A program made the translations under genes and the position numbers. Source: Kocuria sp. p3-SID1428 (lineage in GTDB: Bacteria; Actinomycetota; Actinomycetes; Actinomycetales; Micrococcaceae). From it: a stretch of 38,648 nt of DNA. The notes under the pieces were generated by a model. It saw only the letters and a program-made list of their open reading frames with translations. It made no database searches and was not told the DNA's origin. Every line of letters begins with the position of its first letter. Positions within the stretch are counted from its first letter, which is position 1. The stretch spans positions 1 through 38,648 of the forward strand of contig NZ_JALXVH010000027.1 of NCBI RefSeq assembly GCF_025149945.1. Reading direction: 5' to 3'. Shown here in pieces: positions 23,608-32,197 of the stretch.

Positions 23608-24693
23608 TCAGCCGGCGGAGCCGATCAGATCGCGGTAGATCGTCTGGTAGCGGGCGGCCGAGCGGTCGATGTCGAAGCGGCTGCCGCACAGCTGCCAGGC
23701 CGCGCGCCGCAGCTGCTCGCGCTGCTGCGGGGTCCGCTCGAGCATCCAGCAGATGCTCTCGGCCAGGGCCCGGGGATCGCGCGGCGGGCATACCAGGTGC
23801 TCGTCCACGGCCAGGAACGCGGCGTCGCCTGCCGTCGTGGTGACGACGGGCAGCCCCTCGCTCAGCGCCTCGATCCCGGCCATGGGCAGCGCCTCGTTGT
23901 AGCTGGCGAAGACCAGGGCAGCCGCCTCTCGCAGCTGGGCGCGCACATCCGAGATCGTGCCGGCGAACTCCACCACGCCGTCCAGGCCGAGCTCGCCGCG
24001 CCAGCCGCTGAGCTGGTCGTTCGACTCGTCCACGCCGTTGCCGGCGCAGCGCAGCCTCGCCTCGGGGTGGCGCTCGTGCACCAGGGCCATGGCCTCGAGC
24101 AGATTGCGATGGTCCTTGGGCGGGGCGAAGCGCGCCAGATGCAGCAGCTGCTGGCCTCCCGGATCGGGAGCCGGCTGCGTCGTCGTGGTGGTGCCGTTGA
24201 CGATCACCGGCATGGACTGGGCCGGGAAGGTGTAGCCGAACTCGGCGGCGATGTTCCGCGCCGAAGGTGCGCAGGCGACCATGGAGTCCATGCGGAAGGC
24301 CGCTTTGGCGGCAGCGCTCCAGGCCAGGCGGGCCGTCGCGGAGGAGGAGGCGTCCTCGCTGGCGTGCTGCGTGGACAGCCGCGGACGCCCATGCGGCGTC
24401 ATGGCGTTGACCAGATCGGACTGATGCAGGTGGGAGTGCACCACGTCGATCCGCAGGCGCCGGACCATCCGCAGCAGGTGGGCCGTGGCACGCACCGGGA
24501 GGACCTCGCGCTTGGACATCCTCACGTACTCGACGGTGGAGGCGGCGTCCTCGAGCCTGTCGCTGAGCCCGCCCCGGCCCAGCAGCACCAGGATGTGGAC
24601 CTCGTCCTCCGGGGCGCGACGTCGGGCCAGGGCCTCAATGAGCGTCTGGGCTCCGCCGGTGTCGGCGTCGTTGACCACGTGCAGAATGCGCAT
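23608..24693 (-). CDS. GT4-family glycosyltransferase
   Basis: 361 aa, GT-B fold. N-terminal MRILHVVNDADTGGAQTLIE carries the glycine loop; DVVHSHLHQSDLV and LSTQHASEDASS follow. The donor domain has LLHLARFAPPKDHRNLLEA, VVEFAGTISDVRAQLREA and SYNEALPMAGIEALSEGLPV, in which Glu..Glu fits the retaining GT4 motif. Probably cytoplasmic, adding a sugar to the lipid-linked unit; donor unknown. Last gene of the minus-strand set wzz-GT4-wzy-GT4, starting 55 bp after the polymerase stop. Confidence 0.9.
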   Translation of the reverse strand: MRILHVVNDADTGGAQTLIEALARRRAPEDEVHILVLLGRGGLSDRLEDAASTVEYVRMSKREVLPVRATAHLLRMVRRLRIDVVHSHLHQSDLVNAMTPHGRPRLSTQHASEDASSSATARLAWSAAAKAAFRMDSMVACAPSARNIAAEFGYTFPAQSMPVIVNGTTTTTQPAPDPGGQQLLHLARFAPPKDHRNLLEAMALVHERHPEARLRCAGNGVDESNDQLSGWRGELGLDGVVEFAGTISDVRAQLREAAALVFASYNEALPMAGIEALSEGLPVVTTTAGDAAFLAVDEHLVCPPRDPRALAESICWMLERTPQQREQLRRAAWQLCGSRFDIDRSAARYQTIYRDLIGSAG

Positions 24694-24748
24694 TCTCGTG
24701 CCTGTCCTCGTGCGTGTCTAGGTGGACCGGAGTCCCCTGCGCGGCGGG

Positions 24749-26191
24749 TCAGCGCCCCCAGGGGAGCTCTGCCGCGCTGTCACTGTCCGGGTTGGTCGCC
24801 GCGGCTGCAGGCCGGAAGGAGGCGTCCCCGTCGATCTGTGCCTGTCGGCGGTCGAACTGCGCCTCGATCTCGGCCGTCGAGCGGATCCGGCGGTGCTCGG
24901 GCACAGGGGCCTCGGGCCACCTGCGGGTCAGCTCCAGGCCCAGCGCCGCGCCGGCTCCTCCCCACAGCCAGAAGGCGTTGTCGTAGCTGATGGTGGCTCC
25001 TGCGATCACGACCCAGGTGAGCAGATGCAGCACGCCGATCAGCGGAGGCACCCGACCCCCGGAGCGCACGATGAGAAGCGCCATGCATGCCACCACCGTG
25101 CCGCCGACCAGCATCCCGTTCTCGGCGATGATCCGCCCGAGCACCGAGAAGATGTCCACGATCGGGTTGTAGTGCTGGAAGGTCTCGATGGGCATCCGCC
25201 CGCTGACGAACTCCTCGTTCACCCTGCCTCGGCCCAGACCGCCCCAGAAGGCGACGGGGTCCTCGAGCAGCCGCTTCACGACCGCCAGGATCGAGCTGCC
25301 GCGATCTGCCCAGGACCAGTTGAAGCTCTCCGAGCGCTCCTGCAGCACGCTCACGGCCACGAGCGCCGCACCCAGCGCTGCGGCGGGGACGCCCAGGAGG
25401 GCCAGCCACGCCTGCCGCATAGCCACCGGCAGGATGATCGCCATGGCCACCGCGGCCACGACCACGATCGCCGAGCCGGACCCCGACACCGCGGCCGCCC
25501 AGACGGCCAGAGCCACGGCGGCCCAGTCCCGCCAGTCGGGGACCACTGCGTAGTGGCGCATCAGCACGATCAGCACCATGGCCATCAGCGTCACGGTGCC
25601 CACCATGAACGACGTCTCCGGAAAGAAGCCGAACGGGCGGCGGATGTAGGTCAGGAACGTCTCGCGGAAGGGCAGGAGGTTGGCGTATCCGGGGAGGGTG
25701 TAGAGCCACGGCAGCGGCACGACGTTCAGGATGTCGATGAAGATGTGCTTCTGGATCACCGCGTAGCCGGCGGAGCCGATCAGCGTCCAGGACAGCCATG
25801 CGATCGCGCGCCGGCGCAGGAAGATCACGGCAGCGGCGGCCCCTGGAAGCGCCAGGGTCGCTGCCACCCAGGTGATCGTGGGGATCAGCTGCAGGGGCTG
25901 CGGGGTGAGGAACAGGCGGATGAACGCCGAGAAGAACGGCACGGCTGCCAGCAGCACCGCGATCACGAGCAGCGGCAGGTAGCGCATGGCCCGCAGCACC
26001 AGGATCCCGGCGACCACCGAGGACATGGGGATGTTGGTGTCTCCGCCGACTGCGATCCCTGCGTAGGGGAAGGCGGAGAGCACGATGAGCAGCCCGGACA
26101 GCGCTCGATCCAGACGCGTCCCCGTCTCGGGGAGCCGGCCCTCGGGCAGGGCTGTGTGGCGAGCCGGTCGCAGCGTGGAGATCTCCGTCAT
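24749..26191 (-). CDS. Wzy/O-antigen-ligase-like polysaccharide polymerase
   Basis: 480 aa, about 10-11 hydrophobic segments with a hydrophilic C-terminal tail of about 55 residues. The large extracytoplasmic loop typical of Wzy/WaaL proteins probably lies at SFNWSWADRGSSILAVV to HYNPIVDIF. Conserved-looking features are RRPFGFFPETSFMVG before a hydrophobic helix, SGSGSAIVVVAAVA, and GGLGRGRVNEEFVSG. It would join repeat units on the outer face of the membrane. Sequence conservation in this family is poor, so the call rests on topology and on its position between two glycosyltransferase genes and wzz. ATG 26191 follows GGAAGGAGCAGGAAG. Confidence 0.75.
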   Translation of the reverse strand: MTEISTLRPARHTALPEGRLPETGTRLDRALSGLLIVLSAFPYAGIAVGGDTNIPMSSVVAGILVLRAMRYLPLLVIAVLLAAVPFFSAFIRLFLTPQPLQLIPTITWVAATLALPGAAAAVIFLRRRAIAWLSWTLIGSAGYAVIQKHIFIDILNVVPLPWLYTLPGYANLLPFRETFLTYIRRPFGFFPETSFMVGTVTLMAMVLIVLMRHYAVVPDWRDWAAVALAVWAAAVSGSGSAIVVVAAVAMAIILPVAMRQAWLALLGVPAAALGAALVAVSVLQERSESFNWSWADRGSSILAVVKRLLEDPVAFWGGLGRGRVNEEFVSGRMPIETFQHYNPIVDIFSVLGRIIAENGMLVGGTVVACMALLIVRSGGRVPPLIGVLHLLTWVVIAGATISYDNAFWLWGGAGAALGLELTRRWPEAPVPEHRRIRSTAEIEAQFDRRQAQIDGDASFRPAAAATNPDSDSAAELPWGR

Positions 26192-26269
26192 GCTTCCTGC
26201 TCCTTCCTTGTCCAGGTCCTCATCCGGGCGGCGCCTCCGGCGACTGAGCCGCGGATCCTCGTCGGTGCC

Positions 26270-27472
26270 TCAGCCGCGCGCGGAAGCGCTCAGCACGGCG
26301 TCCACGGACGGATCCCAATCCGCATGGGACGTTCCGCCGGGACCGGAGCGCGGCCCGGCGGCCACGGCCCGGTCGTAGCCCTGGCGCAGGGCGGCGGCGA
26401 AGGCTGCGCGGTCGTGGATGTCCGCGAAGCGCGCAGGCCGGTGCTCGCCGTTCTGCTCGCGCAGCGAGTCCAGATCCGAGGCGACGATGGGCAGACCGGC
26501 CGCGATGGCCTTGGCGAGGATCCCGGACTGGGCGTCGAAGTGGGTGTAGGGGAGCACCACCACGGCAGCGCCCTCGAGGATCCGCTGGAACTCGCCGCGC
26601 TCCAGGAACCGATCCTCCAGCATGACGGTGCCGGCATGGCGGGCTCGCTCGCGCAGGGTCGAGGCGAGCTCGGGGCTCTCGGCGCGCCCGGCCACGAGCA
26701 GCGGCACCCCCGCCTGGCCGGCGGCGTCGATCGCGAGCTCGATGCCCTTGTTGGCTCGCAGCTCGCCCAGGACCAGGGCGTAGGGGCGGGCAGGGATCTC
26801 GAGCCGGGCGGGGGCGGTGTCGCCGTCGTCGTCCAGCGACACGGGCACGGACTCGGCGGTGGCCGCCTCATCGATCCGGGAGCTGGTGGGCAGAGCCACG
26901 GCCACCAGGTCGCCGCGGATCCGCCCCAGGTTCTCGTACGCGGTGACCTGCTGGTCCCTGCCGTGCACGACGACTCGATCGCAGCCGGTGGCGGCGCCGA
27001 GCTCGAGGCGGCGCAGCAGGCGCAGCCGGAGGGAGGACTCGGCGTCGTCGTGGTGCGGACGGACGTTGTGCAGGAACAGGACCGCGGTCTGCCCCGGCAG
27101 CGGCGTGAGCACGGACGGGAAGGGGTACTTGGACGAGTCCAGCGCCAGCACGGTGCCAGGGCCCGCCTGGGCGGCCAGGCGGCGGATCTGCAGGTGCTCG
27201 CGCACCAGGTCCACGACCTGCAGGCCACGGGTCAGCAGCCCCGTGCCGGTGCGCCGAGGCGGAATGGTCTCCACGATGCTCAGTCCGTCGACCTGCGGGC
27301 GGCCCAGATAGGCGTCGGCCCCCCTGCGGGAGACCAGGACCACGCGCTCGGTGCGGGGGTCCGCGGCAAGTCCCATGGCGAGATCGGCGGCGTGCTCGAT
27401 CTGCCCGCCGTACTCGGTCGGGCACACCACGATGACGCGCACCCCGCGCGAGGACCGGTCGCGGCGGCTCAT
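26270..27472 (-). CDS. GT4-family glycosyltransferase
   Basis: 400 aa. Begins VRVIVVCPTEYGGQIEHAAD, a glycine-loop start typical of GT-B enzymes. The C-terminal domain has LVLGELRANKGIELAIDAA, VMLEDRFLERGEFQRILEGA and HFDAQSGILAKAIAAGLPI. The usual first Glu of the E-x7-E motif is replaced here by FDAQSG, a variation seen in some GT4 members. Translation starts at ATG 27472, overlapping the wzz stop by 4 nt; a frame open far upstream (to 28591) only covers the wzz gene in another frame. Likely cytoplasmic, working on the lipid-linked repeat unit. Confidence 0.87.
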   Translation of the reverse strand: MSRRDRSSRGVRVIVVCPTEYGGQIEHAADLAMGLAADPRTERVVLVSRRGADAYLGRPQVDGLSIVETIPPRRTGTGLLTRGLQVVDLVREHLQIRRLAAQAGPGTVLALDSSKYPFPSVLTPLPGQTAVLFLHNVRPHHDDAESSLRLRLLRRLELGAATGCDRVVVHGRDQQVTAYENLGRIRGDLVAVALPTSSRIDEAATAESVPVSLDDDGDTAPARLEIPARPYALVLGELRANKGIELAIDAAGQAGVPLLVAGRAESPELASTLRERARHAGTVMLEDRFLERGEFQRILEGAAVVVLPYTHFDAQSGILAKAIAAGLPIVASDLDSLREQNGEHRPARFADIHDRAAFAAALRQGYDRAVAAGPRSGPGGTSHADWDPSVDAVLSASARG

Positions 27473-28071
27473 GCGTCCCGCCTGCGGGTCTGCGAACCTG
27501 CTCGTGCCAGGACGATCAGCAGCCCGATCACCACGCCCACGACCGCTCCCACGAGCACGTTCATGGACGACGACGGGGCGGCCGGGCCGGAGGGCACCTG
27601 CGCCTCGTCGACGATGTTCAGCTGCACCGGGGACTCGGCCGGGTCGGCAGAGCCCTCCAGGATGGCGGCCTGCTCGACCAGGGACTCGGAGACGCCCTGG
27701 GCGATGGCAGCGGCCTGCTCGGGATCGCCGTCGGAGGCGCTGACGCTCAGGGTGGCGGTGTTCGGTGCGTTGGTGACGGTGACGGCATTCGAGACGTCCT
27801 CGCCCAGCTGCTCGGAGACGGGATCGATCACCTCGGAGGAGGAGCCGATCGCTGCGTAGGAGGCGGCCCGGGACTGTGCGAACTGCTCGCCCATCTGCAG
27901 ATCCTGGACGGTGGCCGACTCGGAGACGTTGACGAAGATCGTGGTCTGGGCCTCGTACGACTTCGGCATGATCATGCTCGAGCCGAGGCCCAGGCAGATG
28001 CCGATCACGGCGGCCACCACGACGATCCACCACAGACGGGCCAGAGCCTTCAGATAGCGTGCAAGAGTCAC
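27469..28071 (-). CDS. Wzz-like chain-length regulator (PCP family, no kinase domain)
   Basis: 200 aa. First membrane helix LWWIVVVAAVIGICLGLGSS near residues 12-32, then an extracytoplasmic part starting MPKSYEAQTTIFVNVSES and DLQMGEQFAQSRAASYAAI. A second helix, VLVGAVVGVVIGLLIVLAR, lies near the C-terminus and is followed only by a short Arg-rich tail. This is the Wzz/CapA layout that sets polymer length together with Wzy. No tyrosine autokinase domain is fused and none is seen nearby. GTG 28071 follows GGGGAGAACC and starts the conserved part. First gene of the minus-strand EPS set. Confidence 0.86.
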   Translation of the reverse strand: MTLARYLKALARLWWIVVVAAVIGICLGLGSSMIMPKSYEAQTTIFVNVSESATVQDLQMGEQFAQSRAASYAAIGSSSEVIDPVSEQLGEDVSNAVTVTNAPNTATLSVSASDGDPEQAAAIAQGVSESLVEQAAILEGSADPAESPVQLNIVDEAQVPSGPAAPSSSMNVLVGAVVGVVIGLLIVLARAGSQTRRRDA

Positions 28072-28392
28072 GGCGGTTCTCCCCTCGAAGCGACTCCGGG
28101 GTCCCCACCCCGGATGATGCACAGTCCTGCGCCGCGCGACGAGCCCCGTCGGCGCGTCCCGGCCGGACTCTGGGCTGCGGAGGCTGCCGGTCGGGGGAGC
28201 CGCATCTGCGGCCCCGGCGCATCGGAGCCCGACGATACCGCGTGGTGCACTCGGCGGCGGCGACACAGAGGAGGCAGCGCTCTGCTTCCCCGGCACAGTT
28301 GTGTGGACGCAGGCCGCGCTGACGTCGGCGTCGATTCGAGATGGCGGCCTGGCTCCGTATGCGCATGTGGGGACAGCGGCTGGGATTCTCAT

Positions 28393-28435
28393 GCACTGCA
28401 ACATCCGGGACCTTCCGAATCCGGCGCTGCAGTGC
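28393..28435. promoter_or_regulatory. Inverted repeat in the divergent wzz/GT2 gap
   Basis: The 437-bp gap 28072-28508 must hold promoters for both directions. gcactgca (28393-28400) and tgcagtgc (28428-28435) form an 8-bp inverted repeat with a 27-bp spacer, ending about 73 nt before the GT2 start. It may be a regulator site or an mRNA stem. I see no gene and no clear -35/-10 pair in the gap. Confidence 0.3.
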
Positions 28436-28508
28436 CAGGCTCAGGGGCGGTCCTGCCCCGGATGACGAGGGCCCAGGGCGCGCACCGAATCGAGGGGGAG
28501 CACAGCAC

Positions 28509-29558
28509 GTGAGCACGACAGAGGACAGCGGCAGGCACCTGACGGCCGTGCCGGACCAGACGCAGGACGCCGCGCTGGTGAGCGTGATCATCGCTGCCTA
28601 TGGAGCCGAGCGCTTCCTCGGGGAGGCGCTGAGCTCGCTGATGCGCCAGACCTGGCCGAACCTCGAGATCATCGTGATCGACGACGGCTCCCGGGACCGC
28701 ACCGCGCAGCTGGCCCGCGTCTACGCCGAGATGGAGGTGCCGGGGCGCCGCGTCGTCGTGGAGTCCCAGGCCAACTCCGGAGTGGCCGCCGCCCGAAACC
28801 GCGGGATCGGGATGGCCAGCGGCGAGATCATCACGTTCCTCGATGCCGACGACGCCTTCCTGCCCGGTGCGATCTCCCGTCTGATGGCAGAGCGCGAGCG
28901 CCTCGGCGGAGGCCGTGTCCTCGTGGGACCGCAGGGAGCAGATGTCACCGGAGGAGCGCTGGACACCCGCCGTCCCATGCAGCGCGAGCCCATGCCGGCA
29001 CCGGGGCAGCAGAGGCAGGTCATCCTGCAGTACAACATCGGGTGCCTGGCCTCGCTGTTCCCCCGCGAGTTCTTCGCCGAGGTGGGGATGTTCGACGAGT
29101 CCCAGGGCCACGCCGAGGACTGGGAGCTATGGCTGCGGGCGGTGTACTCGGGGTGGCGCTTCCACCGCCTCGAGGAGGTCCTGTGGCTCGTGTGGTGGTC
29201 ACCGGGGTCGCTGACCTCCGAGGTCGAGCACATGGGCCGCGGCGAGGACCGGGCCCTGCAGCTGCTGCTCCAGCAGTTCCGCGAGGAGATGACCCCGGCC
29301 GAGGTGGACTTCGTGGAGCACCGGCTGGAGTCGGGGTCCCCGCAGCGCCTGATCCGGCAGTCCAACGAGGCCCTGCGGGCAGGACGGCTCGAGGAGGCCA
29401 AGCAGAAGCTGCTGCTGTCCGCCGAGCTCATGCCCGCGCAGAAGCGCGTGGCCGTCAAGGCCCGCATCGCCCGCCTGCCCGGCGGTATGCAGCTCCTGCG
29501 TCGGCGCCAGGACCAGACCGACTCGATGGTCGACTACGACCCGGCGATGGGGCGTTGA
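28509..29558 (+). CDS. GT2-family glycosyltransferase
   Basis: 349 aa, GT-A fold. The donor site is clear: VSVIIAAYGAERFLGEAL, IIVIDDGSRDRT, NSGVAAARNRGIGMASG and FLDADDAFLPG, where D-x-D binds the metal-nucleotide. GHAEDWELWLRAV has the E-D pair containing the usual catalytic base. It is an inverting transferase that would add a sugar to the repeat unit. The C-terminal part (from RHLESGS-like EHRLESGSPQRLI) is helical and charged. GTG 28509 follows GGGGGAG. It is the only gene in its transcript, ending just before a strong hairpin, and converges with the GT4-GT26 gene. Confidence 0.9.
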   Translation: MSTTEDSGRHLTAVPDQTQDAALVSVIIAAYGAERFLGEALSSLMRQTWPNLEIIVIDDGSRDRTAQLARVYAEMEVPGRRVVVESQANSGVAAARNRGIGMASGEIITFLDADDAFLPGAISRLMAERERLGGGRVLVGPQGADVTGGALDTRRPMQREPMPAPGQQRQVILQYNIGCLASLFPREFFAEVGMFDESQGHAEDWELWLRAVYSGWRFHRLEEVLWLVWWSPGSLTSEVEHMGRGEDRALQLLLQQFREEMTPAEVDFVEHRLESGSPQRLIRQSNEALRAGRLEEAKQKLLLSAELMPAQKRVAVKARIARLPGGMQLLRRRQDQTDSMVDYDPAMGR

Positions 29559-29570
29559 GCGCGTCACGAA

Positions 29571-29600
29571 GCTCGGGCGGCAGCGGACGGCCGCCCGAGC
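29571..29600. terminator. Bidirectional hairpin terminator between convergent GT genes
   Basis: Perfect 11-bp inverted repeat gctcgggcggc (29571-29581) and its complement (29590-29600) with an 8-nt loop. It lies 12 nt after the GT2 stop and 44 nt beyond the stop of the opposing gene. No U-tract. Confidence 0.75.
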
Positions 29601-29644
29601 ACGCGGCGGGCCCCTCGCCTATGTCGGGCAGGACGACGGCGCCG

Positions 29645-31729
29645 TCAGCGGCGCAGGCGTCGCCGCTCGCTGAGCACGGAGCGGGCGATGACGCCCAGGA
29701 AGCGCGGGCCGCGCCCCAGGTAGCGCGAGGCCATGCGCCGAGGCTCCTGCACCAGACGCCAGGTCCACTCGCCGCCGATCAGCTGCAGGGCCCGAGGGGC
29801 GCGACTGCGGGTGCCTGCGGCGAAGTCCACGGCGGCTCCTGCTCCCACGTACACCGCCGGAGGCAGTTGCCGGCGCCAGTGCTCGAACCAGGCCTCCTGT
29901 TTGGGCGAGCCCAGGCACAGGAAGACCAGTGCGGGATCCAGCTGTGCCAGTCGGTCGATGACCTCTTGCGAGAGCGGGTCGTTGACGCCTCGCATATACG
30001 GGAAGGGAACGTGGTGCAGGTCGGCTCCCGGGTGCTCTCGGCGCAGCCGCTCGACCGCCGCGGCGGCGACATCGTCGGCGCCCCCGGTGATCACGATGCG
30101 CCATCCCCGGGCTGCGCTCACAGCCGCCGTGTGGGGCATCAGATCCGCTCCGGTATGGCGCTCGGCCTGGGTCAGGCCCAGCAGCCGGGCCAGTCCCACG
30201 AGCGGCATGCCGTCCACCAGGCGCATGGAGGCCGTGCGGTAGGCGGCCAGCAGCGCCGATGACGTGCGCAGCGTCAGGACATGATCCACGTTGGCGGTGA
30301 CCACCAGTTCGGGGCGGTCGGTGTGCGCCAGGCGGTCCAGCTCGTCGTCGACCTGGCCGTCGGTGCCGACCATGAACTCCATGCCATCCAGCACAAGGCG
30401 ATCTCCCAGCACCTGGAAGCTCGGGCGGAACGACGGTTCGAGCGGCTCCGGGCGCTGCATGAGCCGCTCGACGACGGCTGGGGCCGACAGCGGGGCGACG
30501 GCCGTGCGCAGACGGTCGCGGTCCAGCTCGACGCAGTCGCGGATCCGCGCGGCGAACTCACGGGGATCGCGCGGTGACGTGAACCCCGTGCGCCCGTCTT
30601 GCACGAGCCCTGCGGGGTCGGCCCCCTCCGTGGAGATCACGGGCAGCCCGGCCGCCAGTGATTCGACGATCACCGTGGGGAAGCCCTCGTACCCTGCGTA
30701 GGTGGTCATGAGGAACGCGCCCGACGAGGCCTGGACCCGCGCGACCTCCTGCGGCTCGACCCGCCCGTGGATCGTGATCCGCCCGGCGACCTCCGGCGGC
30801 AGGCCCTGGACCTGTCGTGCCAGGGCCTCGCTCTCCGTCCCGGGCCCGTAGAAGTGCAGGGACCACGGCGTCTGCGGATCCTCGCGGATCAGCTCGGCGA
30901 ACGCCTCGACCGCGAAGTCCGGTGCCTTGAGCTTCTCGATGCGTCCGATCCACACGAGTCGGTGAGGGTCGCACTCGGGCGCCTCACGGCGGGCCTGCTC
31001 GACCAGCTCGGGGTCCCACCAGGTGGTCGCCGCGCGGGCGCGCGGGTTGACCCGTCGCACTGCCTCCAGCCGCGCCGGGCTGAAGACCCGGACGTCCACG
31101 GCCCTGCGGATCACGACATCCTCGAGCCGGGGGTGGATCTGCCCGGCGAATCGCCAGAAGGAGTCGGAGGACTTCCCGGTGGAGCCGGATACCTGGGTGT
31201 GGATCACGTAGGCCAGCGGGATCCGCAGCAGCGTCGACAGCGTCAGGGCCGTGTCCATCCGGTGGCACTGCACGCGCCGTGCCGGGGGCAGCGCCTTCCG
31301 ATGGCGCAGCACCCCGGCCACGAGCCGGATCGTATGGGGCATTCGTCGCGCCTGATCCGCCGGGTCCAAGCTCACGACGGGCAGGAAGCGGATCGTGCGC
31401 CCGCCGAAGTCGTGGGTCTCCCACCGTCCGATGCGCTCAGGGTCCCCGCCCGCAGTGGTGTCCACGCCCACGACCGCCACCGAGATCGCGGGGTCGAGGT
31501 GGCGCAGGATGCCGCGGATCACGGTGTCGATGCCGCCGGGGGAGGTCCGGGCCGCATCGAACTGGTGGATGATCAGCCAGTCCACCTCGTCGCAGGGACG
31601 CCTCTGGGATCGGCGTGCCCCGGGGCTGCCCTGGACCGGTGTGTGTGCGCTGCGCTGCTGGTCGAGGGTCGCCGACGCGGCGTCCTCGCGGGCGTCGGCC
31701 CTTTCAGCGGTGCTCGATGCAGATGTCAT
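29645..31729 (-). CDS. Fused glycosyltransferase: GT4 domain plus WecG/TagA/CpsF (GT26) domain
   Basis: 694 aa. Residues about 45-410 form a GT4 enzyme: WLIIHQFDAARTSPGGIDTV, VWIGRIEKLKAPDFAVEAF, ITIHGRVEPQEVARVQ and GYEGFPTVIVESLAAGLP. Residues about 440-680 form a GT26 enzyme: VVTANVDHVLTLR, RLVDGMPLVGLARLL (with the likely catalytic Asp), RHTGADLMPH, FLCLGSPKQEAWFEHWR, GAGAAVDFAAG and GGEWTWRLVQEPRRM. GT26 enzymes usually add the second sugar, often N-acetylmannosamine(uronate) or a hexose, to an undecaprenyl-PP-linked sugar. Joining it to a GT4 suggests two consecutive early sugars are added by one polypeptide. Start ATG 31729 chosen because GGAAGGG lies 13 nt upstream; the longer in-frame ATG at 31828 has none. 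Confidence 0.9.
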   Translation of the reverse strand: MTSASSTAERADAREDAASATLDQQRSAHTPVQGSPGARRSQRRPCDEVDWLIIHQFDAARTSPGGIDTVIRGILRHLDPAISVAVVGVDTTAGGDPERIGRWETHDFGGRTIRFLPVVSLDPADQARRMPHTIRLVAGVLRHRKALPPARRVQCHRMDTALTLSTLLRIPLAYVIHTQVSGSTGKSSDSFWRFAGQIHPRLEDVVIRRAVDVRVFSPARLEAVRRVNPRARAATTWWDPELVEQARREAPECDPHRLVWIGRIEKLKAPDFAVEAFAELIREDPQTPWSLHFYGPGTESEALARQVQGLPPEVAGRITIHGRVEPQEVARVQASSGAFLMTTYAGYEGFPTVIVESLAAGLPVISTEGADPAGLVQDGRTGFTSPRDPREFAARIRDCVELDRDRLRTAVAPLSAPAVVERLMQRPEPLEPSFRPSFQVLGDRLVLDGMEFMVGTDGQVDDELDRLAHTDRPELVVTANVDHVLTLRTSSALLAAYRTASMRLVDGMPLVGLARLLGLTQAERHTGADLMPHTAAVSAARGWRIVITGGADDVAAAAVERLRREHPGADLHHVPFPYMRGVNDPLSQEVIDRLAQLDPALVFLCLGSPKQEAWFEHWRRQLPPAVYVGAGAAVDFAAGTRSRAPRALQLIGGEWTWRLVQEPRRMASRYLGRGPRFLGVIARSVLSERRRLRR

Positions 31730-31914
31730 GGTCGTTGCGGACCCTTCCGATGAGGGGCCGTGCCGAGTCGGCGCGAGGACGCGCAGCGCACCGTCGCGTC
31801 GGGTCCCGGCCGTCGCCAGCATCCCCATGCCCGCGGCGGATCAGCCCGATGAGATTCCCCCTTGCGGGACCGATCCGGCTATGGGGCGACGGACGGTCCT
31901 CAGCGCAATGTATC

Positions 31915-31926
31915 AACCGCGCGGTT
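31915..31926. promoter_or_regulatory. 12-bp perfect palindrome in a divergent promoter region
   Basis: AACCGCGCGGTT is a perfect palindrome in the 468-bp gap 31730-32197 between the divergent GT4-GT26 and hydrolase copy 3 genes. On the minus strand it is followed directly by TTGATACATT, an AT-richer patch that could be part of a promoter. It may be an operator. The remainder of the gap shows no gene. Confidence 0.35.
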
Positions 31927-32197
31927 CCGTCGCGGAGCTGACATGGGAAAAGACGGAGCTGTCTCCTGCTGTCCGGCGCGAGGGCGCTTGAGTGAGTCCC
32001 CTCTGTGACGCTGCCGCCGGGACTAAGGCTGCTCGACCCAGATACGCTGGAGGCCAGCCATGCCGTGAAGGGTCGGCCTTGGGGGGCGCGTGGGGACGCG
32101 GTCCCGAGCGGCGGGGGCATCAGCACCGACGGCGCAGCCGCGGCATGCAGGTCCGCGCATCGGAGGCGCGCAGCCACGGGGAGAGGGAGAAACAGCC

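Noticed and set aside
24722..27859. 1045-codon plus-strand frame opposite the polymerase and glycosyltransferase genes
   Set aside because: Antisense to three recognisable genes; His/Gln/Gly/Arg-rich translation with no domain.
27473..28591. N-terminal extension of the GT4 frame through the wzz gene
   Set aside because: It re-reads wzz and upstream DNA in another frame; the ATG at 27472 overlaps the wzz stop as expected for coupling.
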